Source of the DNA: Lates calcarifer
Lineage: Eukaryota; Chordata; Actinopteri; Centropomidae
DNA length: 64,000 nt
Assembly (NCBI RefSeq): GCF_001640805.2
Contig: NC_066844.1
Location: 11,808,723 to 11,872,722 of the forward strand
Direction: 5' to 3'
The notes under the pieces were generated by a model. That model was not told where the DNA came from. It was given only the letters and a program-made list of their open reading frames with translations, and made no database searches. This document shows, piece after piece, positions 24,217 through 34,586 of the stretch. Made by a program: the position numbers and the translations under genes. How positions within the stretch are numbered: position 1 is the first letter of the stretch; each line of letters opens with the position of its first letter.

Positions 24217-24360
24217 ACATAAATGAGTGCAACAGCCTGAGTGATCCATGCAGCTCAAGCTTTAACTGTATCAACACAGTGGGCTCCTACATGTGCCAGC
24301 AGAAGATCATAAAGTGCAGTCATGGATACCATGCCAGCCCTGATGGAACCAAGTGTGCCG
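24217..24360 (+). CDS. fbln2: fibulin-2 exon: calcium-binding EGF module 5
   Basis: The exon has 144 bases (48 codons) in phase 1-1. The acceptor is a strong CT-rich tract ending GTTCTGCAG; the donor is GCCG|GTGAGA. It encodes DINECNSLSDPCSSSFNC, INTVGSYMC and KCSHGYHASPDGTKCA. The Ca-binding motif is intact (DINE, Asn in CINT, GSY). GYHAS-DGTKC closely matches the corresponding human fibulin-2 module as I remember it, which supports the orthology. Confidence 0.94.
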
Positions 24361-24932
24361 GTGAGATTCTCCTCACAACACCATTGATGCACAAGGCTGG
24401 CAGCCATATGAAAAGATGTAAATGCACAAGAAAAAAATTATTGTATTGTATTTCTAAATTGTAAAAGCATAAGACATAAAAACATAAACCATAAAACATA
24501 AGGTTTTTCGGAAAATGTCTGAATCCTACCTACTATGAAACCTCAGACAGTTCAATTTTAACAAAATATAAACGATAATATTAAATAAAAATCATATAAA
24601 TGTATATGATGTCTAAAATTCATAAATGAATGAACATTCATAAATATTGTTTTATTTTACTCTGATTGTATTTTTTTAAAAACAAAGTTATCTTTGATTT
24701 TACACAATTATTTCTTAACTCTCCCTTGCATCATTTTTTAAAAAATATGTAACCTTTTCATACTTTAATATTGAGTACACAAAGCATGCATTATATGCAG
24801 TGAACACTAACATTTACTCTCACACAGTAACATTTAACATACATCACATATCTTCTTTGAATCACTTTGAATCACACAGTAAATGTAAACAGTGATTGCA
24901 TCACAATATTCCTTTAAGATCATTAGCTTGTT

Positions 24933-25062
24933 GCAATATTCTCTCTTTTAGAGGCATATGACTTTTTGCACATCACATAGCTGTTGGCTTCTTACTTGCT
25001 GCAATATTCTCTCTTTTAGAGGCATGTGACTTTTTGCACATCACATAGCTGTTGGCTTCTTA
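24933..25062. repeat. 68-base tandem duplication (two copies)
   Basis: Unit 1 (24933-25000) begins GCAATATTCTCTCTTTTAGA and unit 2 begins at 25001. The second copy is incomplete (62 bases). I see a single mismatch (GGCATATGAC against GGCATGTGAC). Confidence 0.93.
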
Positions 25063-25849
25063 GACTACAGTTTAAAATCTCACTCCAGCCAGGTGCCCGC
25101 AGTTGGCAAACCTGCTATAGAATCAAAAAACAAAGCACTGCTGAGGTTATGCTAAATTAACTAGTTAACATTAGATGTTGCTCTAAACACCATCTCTCCA
25201 CTTTGACGCTGAGTATAAACCAAGCTTACAAGCCAACCCGGTCTCACAGCAGTTCATGAAATAGTCACAAAATGTAATCTGTTGATTCGTGCCCACAGAC
25301 ACAATTTTTTTATTTCTTTGTGCCTCTCAGCACGACTTTCAGATTCATGTATTTCAATTAGAAATGATTTTCGTGTCCTCGCCACGCTTTTTTTTCTGTC
25401 ACTCAGGACACCGCAGTGTGGAAACTGTTTCATTTTTTTACGTTTATGTATGTTTGCTATTTTTTAAGTGTCTGTCAGGCATTTTAATGTATGTTAACAT
25501 TTTTAGATTCTATTGCTGTTCTCTATCTTACGTCTCTGTGACTATTTCACAAACTGCCGTGAGACTGGGTTGTACAAGCTGGCCTACTTAGTTACAGCCA
25601 GCTAGGCATGTAGCATGTGCATGTTGTTAAACTGTTAAACTGAAATAAAAAAGATCAGGGTTCCAGCAACAACTACAGTCTCACTAAGTAGTTATACAAT
25701 GGTGATTATCACCTCCTTAAGTCAACCCAGGATTTCCTGAGTGTGTTCATGTGAACGAAGCAGAGTTCCACGTATGATATATATGATATAATATGATATG
25801 AGAAGTAATGCTGACACCTGGGGGTTATTCTCGTGATGCTAAAATCTTA

Positions 25850-27330
25850 TTTTTGAGCACCTAAACATGCTCAAAAACTCACAAAACTTTGCACATGCAT
25901 CAGACCTGGCAAAAATTGACATCTGATAGGGGTCTCGTTCATTGGCACCATAAAATGGCTCCATAGTGCCCCATTGGACATACCCCGTTGCCATTGGGCT
26001 CAGTTTGTTCGAGGTGAATGAAATTCTAAGGTATGATGTAACATGCTGAGATGCACCAAAAAGTCTCTTGACAGCATGGCCTCAAATCTACAGGAAGTCA
26101 GCCATTTTAATTTTAATTTGTAAATTTTGCTCATTTTGGCCACTTTTTGGCATTTGTGTACATTGTATTTGATTTTACTCCTCCTACAGTTTTTATCATA
26201 TCGACCTCAAACTTGGTCAGGATACTCTTGAGGCCTTTGTGATTAAAAGTTATTGAAAGAATAACTTTGTGGCCATGGCGCCACCTCAAATTTTGTAATT
26301 GAATTTTGTAATTCAGCCATACTTTGTTCAGCCTGCCCCAAATTTCACAGTGTTGATAAGGGTCCTGACATGGACACACCCATATGTCAATATATTGTCA
26401 TATTTGCTAAGTGTCAAGTGGGGCGGCTGTGGCTCAGGAGGTAGAGCAGTCGCCCACCAATCAGAAGGTCGGTGGTTCAATTCCCGGCTCCTCCAGTCCG
26501 CATGCCGAAGTATCCTTGAACCAGATGTGTGTGCATCGGTGTGCGAATGTGTGTGTCTGTCTCTAGACAGTATAAAACATGTGCTGTATGAATGTGTGTG
26601 TGAATGGGGTGAATGTGATCTGTAGTGTGAAGCACTTTGAGTGGTTGAAAAGCACTATATAAGTACAGTCTATTTACCATTTAACACATCTACATGCCAG
26701 TATTCAGGTATAGTCATGGTGCCACCTGATGGGGGCAGTCAGGGACTTCTTACTCATTCATTCTGTGCCTGGCGGTCACGCAGTTGCAGAACTGCGTCGT
26801 ACAACCTGCAGGGACCCCGCAGCCGTGGGTCCCACGACAGGCGTGGGGTGCGACAACCCATTCAATGCTGCTTAGAGCTTTCATTTTCTTTTTATTTTTT
26901 TCTTCTTCTTCAGCCAAATGAATTGCCCTTTTCAGGGCCTAAAGATGCTCAAAAAGAATGACTCTGTAGCGCCCCCAAGACAGTTTTGTTGCATTTGCAT
27001 TTAACTTGCTGTAATTCAGCCATACTTAGTTTAAATTGCATCAAACTTCACAGTATTGTTAATGGTCCCTACCTGCACACATCCATATATCAATATGCAT
27101 AAAATTGTTGTAGCGCCACCTACAGAGAACAGGAAATGACATATTTTGTAGAGTGAGGTGTGTTACTAGCAGGTTGACCCAATTCATTTCAAATGTTGTC
27201 AGGACAGTCTTAAGGCCTTCATGATGACTTAATGTGAAAATTGTGAGTTTTCATTGAAGGGCAGCATGTGAAGGCATGGTTAATTTCAGTCCTGCAGTTT
27301 TAAGTGCATCTGAAGTAGTTTAAGTAGTTT
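25850..27330 (+). repeat. Modular dispersed repeat, copies M6 and M7, interrupted by a SINE
   Basis: The copy starts GAGCACCTAAACATGCTCAA and closely parallels M2 (CATCTGATAGGGGTC, GGCACCATAAAATGGCTCCA). The SINE at 26421-26690 interrupts it. The sequence then resumes at AACACATCTACATGCCAGTA, ends at TTCAATGCTGCTTAGAGC (26861-26878), and a second copy starts at GGGCCTAAAGATGCTC (about 26936). Confidence 0.75.
26421..26690 (+). mobile_element. tRNA-derived SINE
   Basis: The 5' part, GGGCGGCTGTGGCTCAGGAG then GTAGAGC, is tRNA-like. It contains a B-box-like GGTTCAATTCC at 26474-26484 and an A-box-like GGCTCAGGAGG. The body, with GTGTGAATGGGGTGAATGTG and AAGCACTTTGAGTGGTTGAA, and the end, GCACTATATAAGTACAGTC, match a widespread teleost SINE. 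It is inserted inside a modular repeat. No clear target duplication is visible. Confidence 0.85.
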
Positions 27331-28190
27331 GCTACTTTATCCAGCAGATGGAGTCATTGCAGCTTGAATACAGTAATGTTTAACACTCTAGAGTCGCTGG
27401 ACACACCGAGGTGTACAAATCACTTGACTGATTTGATAAAAGAATGATAAAAGAAATGAAACAATGAAAACAAGCAAATGATATAATGATAAATGTACTC
27501 AAAGTTCCCCTAATCAAAGTTTCTTCTGCATCGCTTTGTTCTACTCCTTGGGGCTAAAAACCTCTGTTCAGAGGGAAGCAGCTGAACGTTACCATGTAGG
27601 GGGTGAGAGACACTGTTTAAAATGGAAAAAGATATCCGCTGTACCTGTTTGCTGTACAAGGATGCATGCTGTACAGTAAGTTGACTGGACAATTTAACAA
27701 TTAGGTTAAAAGAATTCTTGTCTTTTAAAGATAAATGACCAAACCATGAAACCAGAGAGAAAGACAATACAGATTCAATAAAAGCCAGATAAAACATTGT
27801 CATTATGGTTCGATCAATGTTAAAGTGTGACAGTTTCCTCAAACAATACAAACGTTGGTGAGCCTTTCTACACACCGCTTCACAGTTCACTTCAAAGTTC
27901 AGTTTTGAATCAATAATGGTCCCAAGGTATTTCTAAGTTTGCACATATTCAATTGCCTGGCCTTTAATTACAGTGGCTTTGTTCACCTGAGGTCTCTTCC
28001 TGAAGTCAATTAATTAACTTTAGTTTTAGATATGTTGAGCTGGAGGTAAGACTCATCACACCACTGTACAAAGTGATCGATGATTGGGCTGTGACTGGTC
28101 TCTTTCTCATTAAGCAAGCTAACAATCACTGAAACATCAGCATAATATTGTTCTGTTGTCATATCTACTCTGACACACACTTGTGAAGAG

Positions 28191-28205
28191 GATAAACAAT
28201 AAGGG
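28191..28205. repeat. Target site duplication, left copy
   Basis: GATAAACAATAAGGG, repeated exactly at 28341-28355. It flanks the inserted SINE-like element. Confidence 0.9.
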
Positions 28206-28340
28206 GCCCTGCGATGGACTGCCGATCCGTACAGGGTGTACCCTGCCTCTCGCCCAATGACAGCTGGGATAGGCTACAGCCACCACCACCCCACGACCCT
28301 TAATGGATAACCAATGGATAGATGGATGGATGCATGGATG
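28206..28340 (+). mobile_element. Short retroposon with GGAT-type tail nested in the LINE
   Basis: The insert is 135 bases. It starts CCCTGCGATGGACTGCCG, continues GTGTACCCTGCCTCTCGCCC and ATGACAGCTGGGATAGGCTA, and ends in a GGATGGATGG-type tandem tail. An exact 15-base duplication flanks it. The antisense LINE frame shows the duplication as PLLFI on both sides, so the pre-insertion site can be read directly. A truncated relative in the opposite orientation lies at about 57326-57390. Confidence 0.85.
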
Positions 28341-28355
28341 GATAAACAATAAGGG
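28341..28355. repeat. Target site duplication, right copy
   Basis: GATAAACAATAAGGG, identical to 28191-28205. Confidence 0.9.
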
Positions 28356-29074
28356 AGATAGCACATAACCTTGTGGTGAACCAGTGGAAGTACACTTTCC
28401 GTCAGACAAAGTGATAGAAGATAAAATACAGGACTCAGTTCTTTACACAAAATTTAAGTACAGAACCACAGATATTATCAGGGCCATGTTTTTTGTTTAC
28501 TTTTACCGAAAGGAAGGCTTTTTCAACATCCTGTCGGGTAATGTTAAAATGCTGATTGCCCCCTAAGATTATGGCTTAGTTCCAGAACTTCCTTGCAAAA
28601 ATCAAAAGTATCAAAATGACAATAAAAACAATTAAGAGCATTAGGCAAATCAATATCCATGCTATAACCATGCTACACCCTGTATTTTGAAGCCCTGTCA
28701 TGGTTTTCATACTCACCCAGGATGAGCCAAGATTGTTTGCAGCCAACTTATTCTCCAATTCTGATTTGTAGTTTTGCTTGGCTTTTAGTATTTCAATCTT
28801 CAGCTCTTTTGTAGCTGAAAGCTGATCAGATGCTGTACCCTCTCTCTCTCTTTGTAAGCAGGACTGAACAATTGATGGGCTGATCATGTCCTTACAAAAG
28901 GCAACATATGAACAAATAACGTCCACTAGGCTGTCCAGATCATCTCCACAGGACTGTGTAACTGTGAAATGATCTAACTGTTGAGCAGGAGTTTGGCTGT
29001 GTATTAAGATAGACCCAGGCAGGTGCAGAGTGGGTTATTGCAGAGGTGCTTTATCTTTCTCACTGTCTGTCTAG

Positions 29075-29203
29075 ACATTGATGAGTGTCAGATGGGGACG
29101 CACCGCTGTGGAGTGGGCCAGATCTGTCACAACCTCCCTGGCAGCTACCGCTGTGACTGTCAGACGGGCTACCAGTATGATTCCCTCCGCAAAGTTTGCA
29201 CTG
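29075..29203 (+). CDS. fbln2: fibulin-2 exon: calcium-binding EGF module 6
   Basis: The exon has 129 bases (43 codons) in phase 1-1. The acceptor is TCTCACTGTCTGTCTAG and the donor ACTG|GTATGT. It encodes DIDECQMGTHRCGVGQIC, HNLPGSYRCDC and QTGYQYDSLRKVCT. Calcium ligands are present, and CHNLPGSYRCDC is a full Asp/Asn beta-hydroxylation consensus (C-x-N-x4-Y-x-C-x-C). HNLPGSYRCDC is the same string I recall from the matching human module. Confidence 0.95.
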
Positions 29204-30235
29204 GTATGTATTGCAATGCCATGTCTTTGAGATGATGACAAGCAGATTGGAGGTTTGATTGTCCAAATTGTTTTTGAAGCCAGACTTGTTTTGGAAGCAG
29301 AAATAATGTCACTGTTAATTTTCACTACACAGAGCCAGAGTGATGGCATATTGGACTAAATGTAACAGTGCAATGTAAGATCTTTAGGTAACTATGTTAT
29401 AGTGGTATAAAGTTTAATATCATTTTGAAGCAATCTGGTGCTGTGCTGTGTGTATAGTTTATATGCTGCTACGTTCAGTATTGGACACAAGTGTTACTTG
29501 AATAATTCCTGTATCATTCATTTGCTTCTCTCAGTTACTTCAATAGAATAATTAATGGTGGTGACTTATGCTTTAATTTGGAAACACTTATCTGTGATTA
29601 GTAAAGGTAGACTAAAGCTCAGCGAAAAAGGCAAGAGACCTGTTATTGTGTAGCAGTTACAGTAAGTGGAAAATACAATCAGGCCACATTAAAGCTGTGC
29701 TATGCAGTCAACAAAGTTATTGTCTTTTGCAACAGGAGTCCCTCATTTTCAGTTACTATTGACAGCTATTTTAAGTGAAAAAGCTCTAATAAACCCACTA
29801 TATACTACCTGCTCACAAACAAACAGCAGACAGACAAGTTAGCAACTAGGTGGTGAACACAGTGGAGCATTCAGTAGCTAAAGAGAGGTAGTGGTGACCA
29901 AAACAAGGCTAAAAGGAAAGAGAATATTGGAGTTACAATCATCAGGTGGACAGAAACATGACTCCAAGTGAGTGATAATGTTGCTCAGTGTACGCAGGGT
30001 ACGTGATAATAGTCAGTGCTGTGTTTACAACTTGTTTGTCTGACCCCAAGTGGCAAAAAAAAACAATTAATGTGTTTTAAGAATATAGATAGATTCTCAT
30101 ACTCACATTCTAACAAGGTGAAAAAGTCAGTCTACACATAATTTTGCATGTGTCTGAATGAGTTCTGGCTTTGAGTCATTTGTGGCCTGGAGGTATCTGC
30201 CTGCTGTCTAATAGCTCTTATTCCTGCACTGACAG
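29204..30235 (+). other. fbln2: fbln2 intron (EGF6 to EGF7)
   Basis: The intron is 1032 bases. A dispersed repeat at about 29795-30010 is shared with 55475-55690. Nothing else was recognised. Confidence 0.8.
29795..30010 (+). repeat. Unclassified dispersed repeat R2, copy 1
   Basis: It shares ordered segments with 55475-55690: CAGACAGACAAG, ACATAGTGGAGCATTCAG-like text (here AACACAGTGGAGCATTCAGT), CATCAGGTGGACAGAAACATG (second copy CATCAGGTGGGCAGGAACATG), and AATATTG/AATGTTG. Divergence suggests an old family. I cannot name it. Confidence 0.65.
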
Positions 30236-30361
30236 ATGTAAATGAGTGCTGGCGCTACCCTGGCAGGCTGTGTGCTCAGACCTGTGAAAACACCCCAGGC
30301 TCCTACCACTGCTCATGCACAGCTGGCTTCTCCCTAGCTTTTGATGGCAAGAACTGTGAAG
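30236..30361 (+). CDS. fbln2: fibulin-2 exon: calcium-binding EGF module 7
   Basis: The exon has 126 bases (42 codons) in phase 1-1. The acceptor is CTGCACTGACAG (a fairly weak pyrimidine tract) and the donor GAAG|GTAAGC. It encodes [28 protein letters not shown] and [15 protein letters not shown] Trp follows the second cysteine-side motif (NECW), as in the NECW-PGRLC module I recall from human fibulin-2. The Asn-hydroxylation consensus is complete. Confidence 0.95.
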
Positions 30362-31558
30362 GTAAGCTATTTTTTTGTGTTTATGTTCTCTAACACATTG
30401 AGAATTTAAATGCCGCCTTGTTTATATTGACTGTCTTATTTTCCTTTATCTTATGTGTGGTGGAGGTAAGTATCAAAAGCCAAATACAGGCTTCACACAG
30501 ACTTTGGCAATTACATATATATTGATGGGTACCTGTTATGAGTCCTTTGTAAGTCTTTGTTATCAGTAAAAAGCATTTCTGGTGGAATTTAACTCCATCT
30601 CTGGGATGCTTAGGTGTCTGGCATTGCATACATAATGGTTTCCAGGTTCAGGTGCCATCACTTATCAGTTTGTTGAGGAAAGAGCAAAGCTGGTTGGGAG
30701 CATGATTCAAATTACATTCAGCTTGTCACAGCTATTATTGAGGGAACTTAATCAATTTGAGAATGTATCTGTTCACCTTCCAACGGTGAAGCTTTGCATT
30801 TATCTGGGTTTATTATGAAAGCTTGTCTAAGCAACATGATCAGGGTTTTGATTAGTGTTTTTCAAATTAATTTGTCCCAGAGACTTGAAGCATGTCTCTC
30901 TTGAGGAGGCAGTTTGATAACAAAGCCATCAATGCACCATAAAAATGCAAACATCTCTTTTATTTTTATTATTACTTAAATCTTTTTTTAGTTTCCACTA
31001 TGCACCTCCCCAGAAGTCACCTCTCAGTCAGACTCCTTTATCCTGTTTTCTTTCTTCTGATGTATCTGTAGGCTCTGTTTCTGTGGGCGCTTTCCATCAG
31101 TTGAAAATTAGTCAATTACATCATCTAAACTATAATACCGTGTATCCAAAGCCTGATCTTATTTTTTGTGCCACAGGGCTTTACTATTGTCCAAAACATA
31201 TTAAAATATACCAGATATATAATACACATAATATACACACAAGCTGTAGTCAATCTCACATGTGGGATATACTCACAAGTACTCAAATGCACTATATCCT
31301 CATTTTTGGTTAACGTTTGCAAAAAACTAGAGGGACCATCTGTTTAAGGAAACTGCTGAATTCAAATTGTTGTTAAAGATGAACCTTTATTTTTTTTTAC
31401 CAATTTTTAAAGATTTACATCTTAAGTAGGGACCAATAGACACAGCAGCAATGGCAGAAAATATTGAGGGATAACTAATGCATTACATTTTTAAATAATT
31501 CAGTCTTACCAATAAAACAGGGAGAATTCTAATTATGCCTTTTCTTTTTTGTGCTTAG
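30362..31558 (+). other. fbln2: fbln2 intron (EGF7 to EGF8)
   Basis: The intron is 1197 bases of AT-rich sequence with no recognised element. The open frame at 30945-31313 has no domain signature. Confidence 0.8.
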
Positions 31559-31675
31559 ATTTAAACGAATGTGAAAAAAATCCCTGTAGCCAGGAATGTG
31601 CTAACATCTATGGCTCATATCAATGCTACTGTCGCCAAGGCTACTACCTGAAAGAGGACGGACACACCTGTGAAG
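31559..31675 (+). CDS. fbln2: fibulin-2 exon: calcium-binding EGF module 8
   Basis: The exon has 117 bases (39 codons) in phase 1-1. The acceptor is TTTTCTTTTTTGTGCTTAG and the donor GAAG|GTACTT. It encodes [19 protein letters not shown] and [39 protein letters not shown] is a hallmark string of this module in fibulin-1 and fibulin-2. Calcium ligands and the hydroxylation consensus are present. It is too short for an ORF listing. Confidence 0.95.
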
Positions 31676-32884
31676 GTACTTTCTGCCAAGGTTACTAGGT
31701 AAACTGATAGAGTTGGACATTATGTACAATAATGTTGCTCTGGGTCTGCTGGGTGTATAAATAAGTTATTGATTGCTAACACATAGTTAATGTGAGTCAA
31801 TGTTAAACATGTTAGACAACATTATAATACAATAATATGTCAATAATATGTCAGAGGTAAAATTCAGTTTTGATTGACACCTCAGAGAAGTATTAATTTA
31901 AGTATGTTTTTTATTATTGTGGTTGTACCTTGCAGTGGTGTTGAACTGGAGTGCATCATATTGATAGGTGTTTCTTATGTTTGTTTTTTTTTGCCCACCC
32001 GATTTATAGACATGAGAGGGGTAGAATATTAGAACACAAATATAATTCAATATATAGTCGAACTGACACCTCTAAATGAGTTTTAGCGAAATATAATTGT
32101 AAGTTTTGTAAAAGTAGAATATGTGGCATGGCTGTTGTACTGGAATGCATTAGATTGTATGGGTGTACCTTAAGAAAGTAGCCAAAGATGTTTTTCATTG
32201 CTGTGAGGTCTCTTTACTACCAAATGGCCAAAGCATTAAATAAAATAAAATGAAACAATGCAACCTTAAAACTCTATAGTGGTCCACAGTGTTAACGTAA
32301 AAAAAATGGAGCAACTCTAATGCAAGCCCATACCCCCTTCATCCTGTACTCCATGGATCCATTCTTATAGCAATAATCTGTTATATTAAAAAATGATGTA
32401 ACCATATAAAATATTCATGTATGGCAAGTTTAAATTAGTCTCCAGCATTAGATGTTTGTAGGGTTTTCTATATATTTTTTCCTTAATGATTAGGGATGGA
32501 TGAAATCAAGTATGTGTATCGAAAACAACAAAGACCTTGTTTATACAGATCTCTTTGTGTCTTGGCGTCTAGGTTGGGGGGAAGAAACTTCTGGGTCGCG
32601 TGACAGTTGAACATGGTTTAACTTGTACTTCAACTCAACATTCAGTCATCTGAAAAAGTGCTGTATTGGCCAGTCACATAGTATTCATGCTTGTGCACAT
32701 GTAAGCCTGTTCCCTCTGTAGACCATATTTCACTGTATCACATGCACATGAAACAACACACACCCACCAATGCAGCCCCTTGTGTTTAATCAGTGCAGAG
32801 CAAACATCCTTGTAAATGCGGTGTAACTCAGGTCTCATTGAGTTTATTTATCAGGATTTATTGAGTGAAATGTCAATAGACAGA

Positions 32885-33200
32885 CTGTAAACTTTATAAC
32901 CAAATTTCGTCTAAAAATGACCAAACCACAAAACTAACTGTGATGGAGATAGATACTTGATAACACAGGGCAGCGTGACAGCATGATGCAGGCAGTGTTA
33001 GTCGCTCTGATTCTCTCCGCTTTGGTGTCAGGTGAGTTCTACCTGCTGAGAGCTGCATGCCCATCGCGACAACGGACACAGCCAAAGCATAAACTACCTG
33101 TGTTATAACCAGCTGACAGTCTAAGCAGGCTGGTGAGAGAAATAACTGAACTATGACCAAGACACCAACTTTATGTCTGCAGTGTTTCTGCTAAATATAA
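32885..33200 (+). repeat. Unclassified dispersed repeat R1, copy 1
   Basis: It shares with 35645-35930 the ordered segments CTGTAAACTTTA, AATGACCAAACCACAAAACT, GCAGGCAGTGTTAG/GAGGCAGTGTGG, GACACAGCCAAAG/GACACAGCTAAAG and ATGACCAAGACACCAACTTT. Both copies are in the same orientation. Family unknown. Confidence 0.75.
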
Positions 33201-33234
33201 CCCGTGTTATGCTTCTTCTCTCGCTAGTCTCTAC

Positions 33235-33512
33235 CCCCTCTCCTCCTCTCTCTCTCCTTCTTAACCCAACCGGTCAAAGCAGATGGCCACCCACCCTGAG
33301 TCCAGTTCTGCTCGAGGTTTCTGCCTCTTAAAAGGAAGTTTTTCCTTGCCACTGTTGCCTAGTACTTGCTCATGGTGGGATTTGTTGGGTCTCTGTCTGT
33401 AAATACCTATTTTAAAGAGTATGGTCTAGACCTGCTCTATGCGAAAAGTGCCTTGAGATGACTTTTGTTGTGATGTGGCGACATATAAATAAAATTGAAT
33501 TGAATTGAAATA
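33235..33512 (-). repeat. Teleost dispersed repeat, CAATT-tandem end (copy 2)
   Basis: This is the reverse complement of the 2493-2745 copy. It begins near TTAACCCAACCGGTCAAAG, passes through CTGCTCGAGGTTTCTGCCTC and GCCTTGAGATGACTTTTGTT, and ends in AAATTGAATTGAATTGAAA. Confidence 0.85.
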
Positions 33513-34362
33513 TACATTTTGTAGCGGCAGCTACAAAAATTATTTCCACTGCCGCAATATTATAAAGTTGCAGAGATAAAGGGGAGAAAAAGAGAAAATA
33601 GCAGAAAGAATCTTTTTTCAGCAAAGCAGAGCAGGATGGCTCTTACCACCATCAGTAGGGTTTTCTTCTGGATTCATTGTCTCACACTGTCACTGTCCAG
33701 TGTTACTCAGTCACTCTCGCTGGGTTTGTTTCTGAATCACTTGGGGTAAAGGTGCATTGTCACTTGCTGAGGGAGAAGATAGCAGTATTTGTTTTGCTGA
33801 AGCTGGCGTCCCTGATGAAAACACAAGAGAATCATTGTCATTTAGAAATGAGATTGCATAGAGCTTGATTTTAATACGATTATTTTTGCAGCCCTATTCG
33901 TTATACAGATGCACAGTGTATCAGAACTGAAAGCAGTGCATACACCTGCTGCATTGAATGGTATTATGCATTTAAGAGATATGTGGGCAGAGAGGGAAAC
34001 AAAATATGGGAAACACAGACACATTTTTCACTGGACAGACTTGGTGTAGGAGAACACTTTTTAAATCTTAATAACACTTGCAGTATAGAATAACTTCTAA
34101 AACAAATCAGAAGGTTAATATTAATGATCCAAATAACCATTCATGTTTGTAGTGAATGCAGAGACCAAAATTGAAAGCAACATAACTCCAGCCGTCACTA
34201 AGAGATTTTATTTTGTTTTGTGTGAGGGCATCTCAAGGTAGCTTGTGTTCCTCTAGACAGGACACAAGCATAGAGGACCCATACACACACATACAAAGAT
34301 AAAGTGCCACTACTTTATTTGAATGTGAATGTGATTCCACACCTGGCTCTAATCTGACTGAT

Positions 34363-34365
34363 GAG

Positions 34366-34405
<40 letters not shown>

Positions 34406-34450
34406 TGTGTGTGTCACTGTGTGTGTCTTTGTGTGTATGTGTGTGTGTAT
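34363..34450 (+). repeat. (TG)n tract running into the EGF9 exon acceptor
   Basis: About 88 bases of TG repeats, interrupted by GG, CACTG, CTT and TATG, end seven bases before the splice site at 34458. Almost no pyrimidine tract remains (GTATTTAACAG). See findings for the possible effect on splicing. Confidence 0.95.
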
Positions 34451-34457
34451 TTAACAG

Positions 34458-34586
34458 ATATTGACGAGTGCTCTCAGAGCATCAAGAACCTCTGTTCCTT
34501 CCAGTGTGTTAATGTTGCAGGCAGCTATCAGTGTGCCTGTCCTCCTCATGGATACATCATCTCGGGCAATGGACGCACCTGCAGAG
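34458..34586 (+). CDS. fbln2: fibulin-2 exon: calcium-binding EGF module 9
   Basis: The exon has 129 bases (43 codons) in phase 1-1. The acceptor is GTATTTAACAG behind a long TG repeat; the donor is AGAG|GTGAAG. It encodes [28 protein letters not shown] and [15 protein letters not shown]. The extra residues in CPPHGY between cysteines 5 and 6 match the CP-x-x-GY form of the penultimate EGF of fibulins. Calcium ligands and the hydroxylation consensus are intact. Confidence 0.95.

Larger units (their letters stand above)
27490..29000 (-). pseudogene. L2/Rex-type LINE reverse-transcriptase remnant
   Basis: Read on the minus strand from 29000 downwards, the order is that of a non-LTR polyprotein. 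First comes a pre-RT helix region (SELENKLAANNLGSSW, at 28576-28926). The RT motif TGSPQGYVLSPLLFI (28400-28345) is next, then LFTSVCQSRYD, then a WCDESYLQLNISKTK-like stretch (about 28040) and finally the RT tail AHQRLYCLRKLSHFNIDRT (27510-27890). Frames are broken, the catalytic A-DD box is degraded, and the block between 28926 and 28410 is shortened. The higher-coordinate end lies within about 100 bases of the fbln2 exon at 29075. Clade assignment is from the motif text only. Confidence 0.8.
24361..29074 (+). other. fbln2: fbln2 intron (EGF5 to EGF6)
   Basis: The intron is 4714 bases. In order it holds a 68-base tandem duplication (24933-25062), modular repeats with a SINE nested in them (25850-27330), and an antisense LINE remnant (27490-29000) with a second SINE nested in it. 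24361-24930 and 25065-25850 show nothing to annotate. Confidence 0.8.
31676..34457 (+). other. fbln2: fbln2 intron (EGF8 to EGF9)
   Basis: The intron is 2782 bases. It holds repeat R1 (32885-33200), an antisense copy of the CAATT-tandem repeat (33235-33512), and a long TG tract running up to the 3' splice site. 31676-32880 shows nothing recognisable. Confidence 0.8.

Noticed and set aside
26421..26495. Possible functional tRNA gene
   Set aside because: The A- and B-box-like segments belong to a SINE head. The following body and tail are those of a known teleost SINE, and a cloverleaf acceptor stem does not close.
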